Assembly: GCA_031261145.1 (NCBI GenBank)
Contig: JAISJX010000359.1
Location: 1-9,650, forward strand
Direction of reading: 5' to 3'
Length of the DNA: 9,650 nucleotides
Origin: Tannerella sp.
Lineage (GTDB): Bacteria; Bacteroidota; Bacteroidia; Bacteroidales; Tannerellaceae
The translations under genes were made by a program, and so were the position numbers. The notes below the pieces were generated by a model. The model searched no databases. It was not told the origin of the DNA and saw only the letters and a program-made list of their open reading frames with translations. Position 1 is the first letter of the stretch. Each line of letters opens with the position of its first letter. Shown here piece by piece: positions 8,305 through 9,650 of this stretch.

Positions 8305-9391
8305 ATTGAATCTCCGAACTGATTGAATCAACCACTTTAACGGTCGTTTCATGCGCCAGGTTGATATTTCCGCCCGTGATAACCACATCCCCGTCTTTCA
8401 ATCCATCCACAATCGTATAATGACCGGCATTTTCCAGTCCCGTATGCACATAATTCCAGAACGCTTTTCCTTTATCAAGCGTAAAAACCACCTGTTTGCC
8501 CGAACGGAGAACCAACGCTTCTTTCGGGATTACCAATTGTTTGCCCAACAGGCGCTGGATGCTGACCCGTACATTCATCCCCTCAAACAGTTTCCCGGAA
8601 TTGACGACAGACGCTTTCACCTGAACCATCCCATTGACATCGACCAACGGATTGATTTCCGAGATACGTCCCTCCGTTTTTCCGTCCGGCAGGGCAAAGG
8701 GCGTTACGATCACCTTGTCGCCCGTCCGGATAAGCGGCAGTTCGCTTTCCAACACCGAGAAGGAGGCTTCCAGGTTGCGCGAATCAAGAATCGTGCAGAA
8801 CACATCTGTCACCGACGCCGTATTAAAGGGCTTTGCAAACAGGTTTGCGACGATTCCATCGAAGGGAGCCGTCAGAACGGCATTCTCTTCTTCATACAAG
8901 GCCAATTGATATTGCACTAAGGCTTGCTCGTAGCCGCTCTTGGTTCGCGCCAACTGCATCGTCGCCGGAGGCGCTTTGGACGAATCTTCGACCAACGCAA
9001 ACCCCTGCCCGATCAATACGTCCTGCAATTCCAATTTCGCACGGTCTAAAGCGTCTTTGGCCTGCGCCGTCCTGTTATTCAGACGGAACGCAGACAGTTC
9101 GGCGATTTTCGCCCCTTTGCTCACGCGGTCGCCATTCTTCACATAAATAGCGGCAACAGGTTCCGACGATGCAAAGCGCAAGTCGGCAGATTGTTTGGCC
9201 GACAGTTTCCCGTTGCTGATTAGCTCATGGTTAAACTCCGAGAGCGTTAGGGGTATAACGGTCACTTCGTTCACGATATCCGGCAATACGGTTTCGACCG
9301 ACTGGTCGTCTTCCCCATCGCCTTTTTTCCCATCCGAACAGGCTATTATTCCAATAAACAGCCCTATAACAAGCATATTGTAACGTTTCAT
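8303..9391 (-). CDS. RND efflux membrane-fusion (periplasmic adaptor) lipoprotein, HlyD/AcrA type
   Basis: A 362-residue adaptor. The first 18 residues are a lipoprotein signal (MKRYN, hydrophobic stretch, lipobox IIAC with Cys18), followed by an acidic, Gly/Lys-rich linker to about residue 32, so the mature protein should be lipid-anchored, presumably in the inner membrane. Domains follow the usual adaptor order: first half of the barrel-sandwich (lipoyl-like) domain about 68-102 with VKNGDRVSKGAKIAEL; a short alpha-hairpin about 103-167 that should contact the channel; second lipoyl half 170-200 with LTAPFDGIVANLFAKPFNTAS-type sequence; beta-barrel about 205-280; and a membrane-proximal domain 285-355 containing VIPKEALVLRSGKQVVF and GLKDGDVVITGG. 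It bridges the RND pump and the TolC-like channel and is the first gene of the operon. The start is supported by a GGAAGAG purine run two bases upstream of ATG 9391 and by the lipobox position. One adaptor apparently serves both RND subunits encoded downstream. Confidence 0.94.
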   Translation of the reverse strand: MKRYNMLVIGLFIGIIACSDGKKGDGEDDQSVETVLPDIVNEVTVIPLTLSEFNHELISNGKLSAKQSADLRFASSEPVAAIYVKNGDRVSKGAKIAELSAFRLNNRTAQAKDALDRAKLELQDVLIGQGFALVEDSSKAPPATMQLARTKSGYEQALVQYQLALYEEENAVLTAPFDGIVANLFAKPFNTASVTDVFCTILDSRNLEASFSVLESELPLIRTGDKVIVTPFALPDGKTEGRISEINPLVDVNGMVQVKASVVNSGKLFEGMNVRVSIQRLLGKQLVIPKEALVLRSGKQVVFTLDKGKAFWNYVHTGLENAGHYTIVDGLKDGDVVITGGNINLAHETTVKVVDSISSEIQ

Positions 9392-9426
9392 TCTCTTCCG
9401 TATTTTGTGTTATTAATTTCTCCCTG

Positions 9427-9434
9427 CAAATATA
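9427..9434 (-). promoter_or_regulatory. Bacteroidota-type -7 promoter box of the efflux operon
   Basis: The minus strand reads TATATTTG, an exact match to the TAnnTTTG -7 consensus used by the Bacteroidota primary sigma factor. Transcription would start near 9420, giving a leader of roughly 28 bases before the adaptor ATG at 9391. No good TTTG -33 box is found 19-21 bases upstream; that position falls inside the inverted repeat at 9442-9466. A weak -33 box is compatible with a regulated promoter. The position and match are seen; promoter activity is inferred. Confidence 0.65.
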
Positions 9435-9441
9435 TCAATTT

Positions 9442-9466
9442 TATTTTACGAAAGTATCGTAAAATA
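9442..9466. promoter_or_regulatory. Probable repressor operator: perfect 10-bp inverted repeat, 5-base spacer
   Basis: The arms TATTTTACGA and TCGTAAAATA are exact reverse complements separated by AAGTA. The centre (9454) lies about 24 bases upstream of the -7 box, so a dimeric protein bound here would cover the -33 region and block RNA polymerase. Size, symmetry and location fit operators of TetR/AcrR-type repressors, the usual local regulators of RND operons, but no regulator gene lies in the window and MarR- or other dimeric regulators are possible. It is too far from any gene end, and lacks a following T tract, to be a convincing terminator. Confidence 0.7.
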
Positions 9467-9508
9467 TTTATTTATTCATTTTTAACATGTAATTTAACTG
9501 AATGGATG

Positions 9509-9560
9509 TTTTCTATATGCTTTTTTCTCTAATACAGTCAGAATGAAGGAATATAGAAAA
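9509..9560. repeat. 10-bp inverted repeat with 32-base spacer
   Basis: TTTTCTATAT (9509-9518) and ATATAGAAAA (9551-9560) are exact reverse complements flanking 32 bases. It sits in the AT-rich intergenic region upstream of the operon promoter. Because the arms are almost pure A/T in AT-rich DNA, chance is a real possibility. It could be a second regulator-binding pair or a long-loop stem; nothing in the sequence decides this. Confidence 0.35.
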
Positions 9561-9570
9561 ACAAAAATAC

Positions 9571-9650
9571 TTATTTTATATTATATGATGTGATATTCCA
9601 ACCTCCGTCTTCGTTCCTGACCGCCGCAAACAATCTGTTCAAGTGTTCGT
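9571..9650 (-). CDS. Possible C-terminal end of an unidentified upstream gene
   Basis: From the right window edge, one minus-strand frame is open for 25 codons and ends at TAA 9573-9571, with a plausible protein-like tail (about EHLNRLFAAVRNEDGGWN followed by ITSYNIK). Base composition is clearly more GC-rich from about 9600 onward than in the AT-rich DNA to its left, which supports a gene border. A second minus frame is open for 22 codons (to TAA 9584-9582) but gives an Arg-rich, less protein-like string. No family is recognisable from so short a piece; a local regulator gene would be a natural guess for this position but nothing in the residues shows it. Confidence 0.35.
   Translation of the reverse strand, partial: EHLNRLFAAVRNEDGGWNITSYNIK

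Noticed and set aside
9564..9577. 14-base palindrome followed on the minus strand by a T-rich stretch, considered as a terminator of the upstream gene
   Set aside because: The stem is almost entirely A/U with a two-base centre, too weak for an intrinsic terminator, and it overlaps the putative stop codon. Likely a product of AT-rich sequence.

Overview
The window looks like chromosomal DNA of a Gram-negative Bacteroidota bacterium, most likely order Bacteroidales. The signs are a Bacteroidota-type -7 promoter box (TATATTTG), genes starting without strong Shine-Dalgarno sites, AT-rich intergenic DNA around moderately GC-rich genes, and a lipoprotein membrane-fusion protein. The exact genus cannot be fixed from sequence alone.

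Almost everything is on the minus strand, so the gene order reads from high to low coordinates. At the right edge (9571-9650) is what may be the tail of an unidentified gene. An AT-rich region of about 180 bases follows (9392-9570). It carries a well-formed promoter/operator: a -7 box at 9427-9434 and, directly upstream, a perfect 10-bp inverted repeat with a 5-base spacer (9442-9466) that covers the expected -33 position. This is the layout expected for a repressor-controlled efflux operon, for example one controlled by a TetR-type regulator; no regulator gene is inside the window.

The operon has four tightly packed genes: a periplasmic membrane-fusion (adaptor) lipoprotein (8303-9391), a first RND inner-membrane transporter (5144-8278), a TolC-type outer-membrane channel (3651-5147) and a second, divergent RND transporter (424-3651). 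The adaptor and first RND are separated by 24 bases containing an 18-base palindrome. The other junctions overlap (ATGA and TGATG), implying translational coupling. Together they encode a complete tripartite pump from inner membrane to cell exterior, with two different RND subunits sharing one adaptor and one channel. This recalls MdtB/MdtC-type heteromeric pumps, but the channel gene lies between the two RND genes.

At the left edge, 81 bases after the second RND gene, is the first 114 codons of a secreted peptidase C26/gamma-glutamyl hydrolase-like protein on the same strand.

The most notable unexplained structure is a run of six degenerate 7-base units (5100-5141) inside the signal-peptide coding region of the outer-membrane channel, where unit gain or loss would shift the frame. 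No mobile element, CRISPR array, tRNA or rRNA was seen. The main system belongs to a known class (RND efflux); the novelty is in its arrangement and regulatory details.
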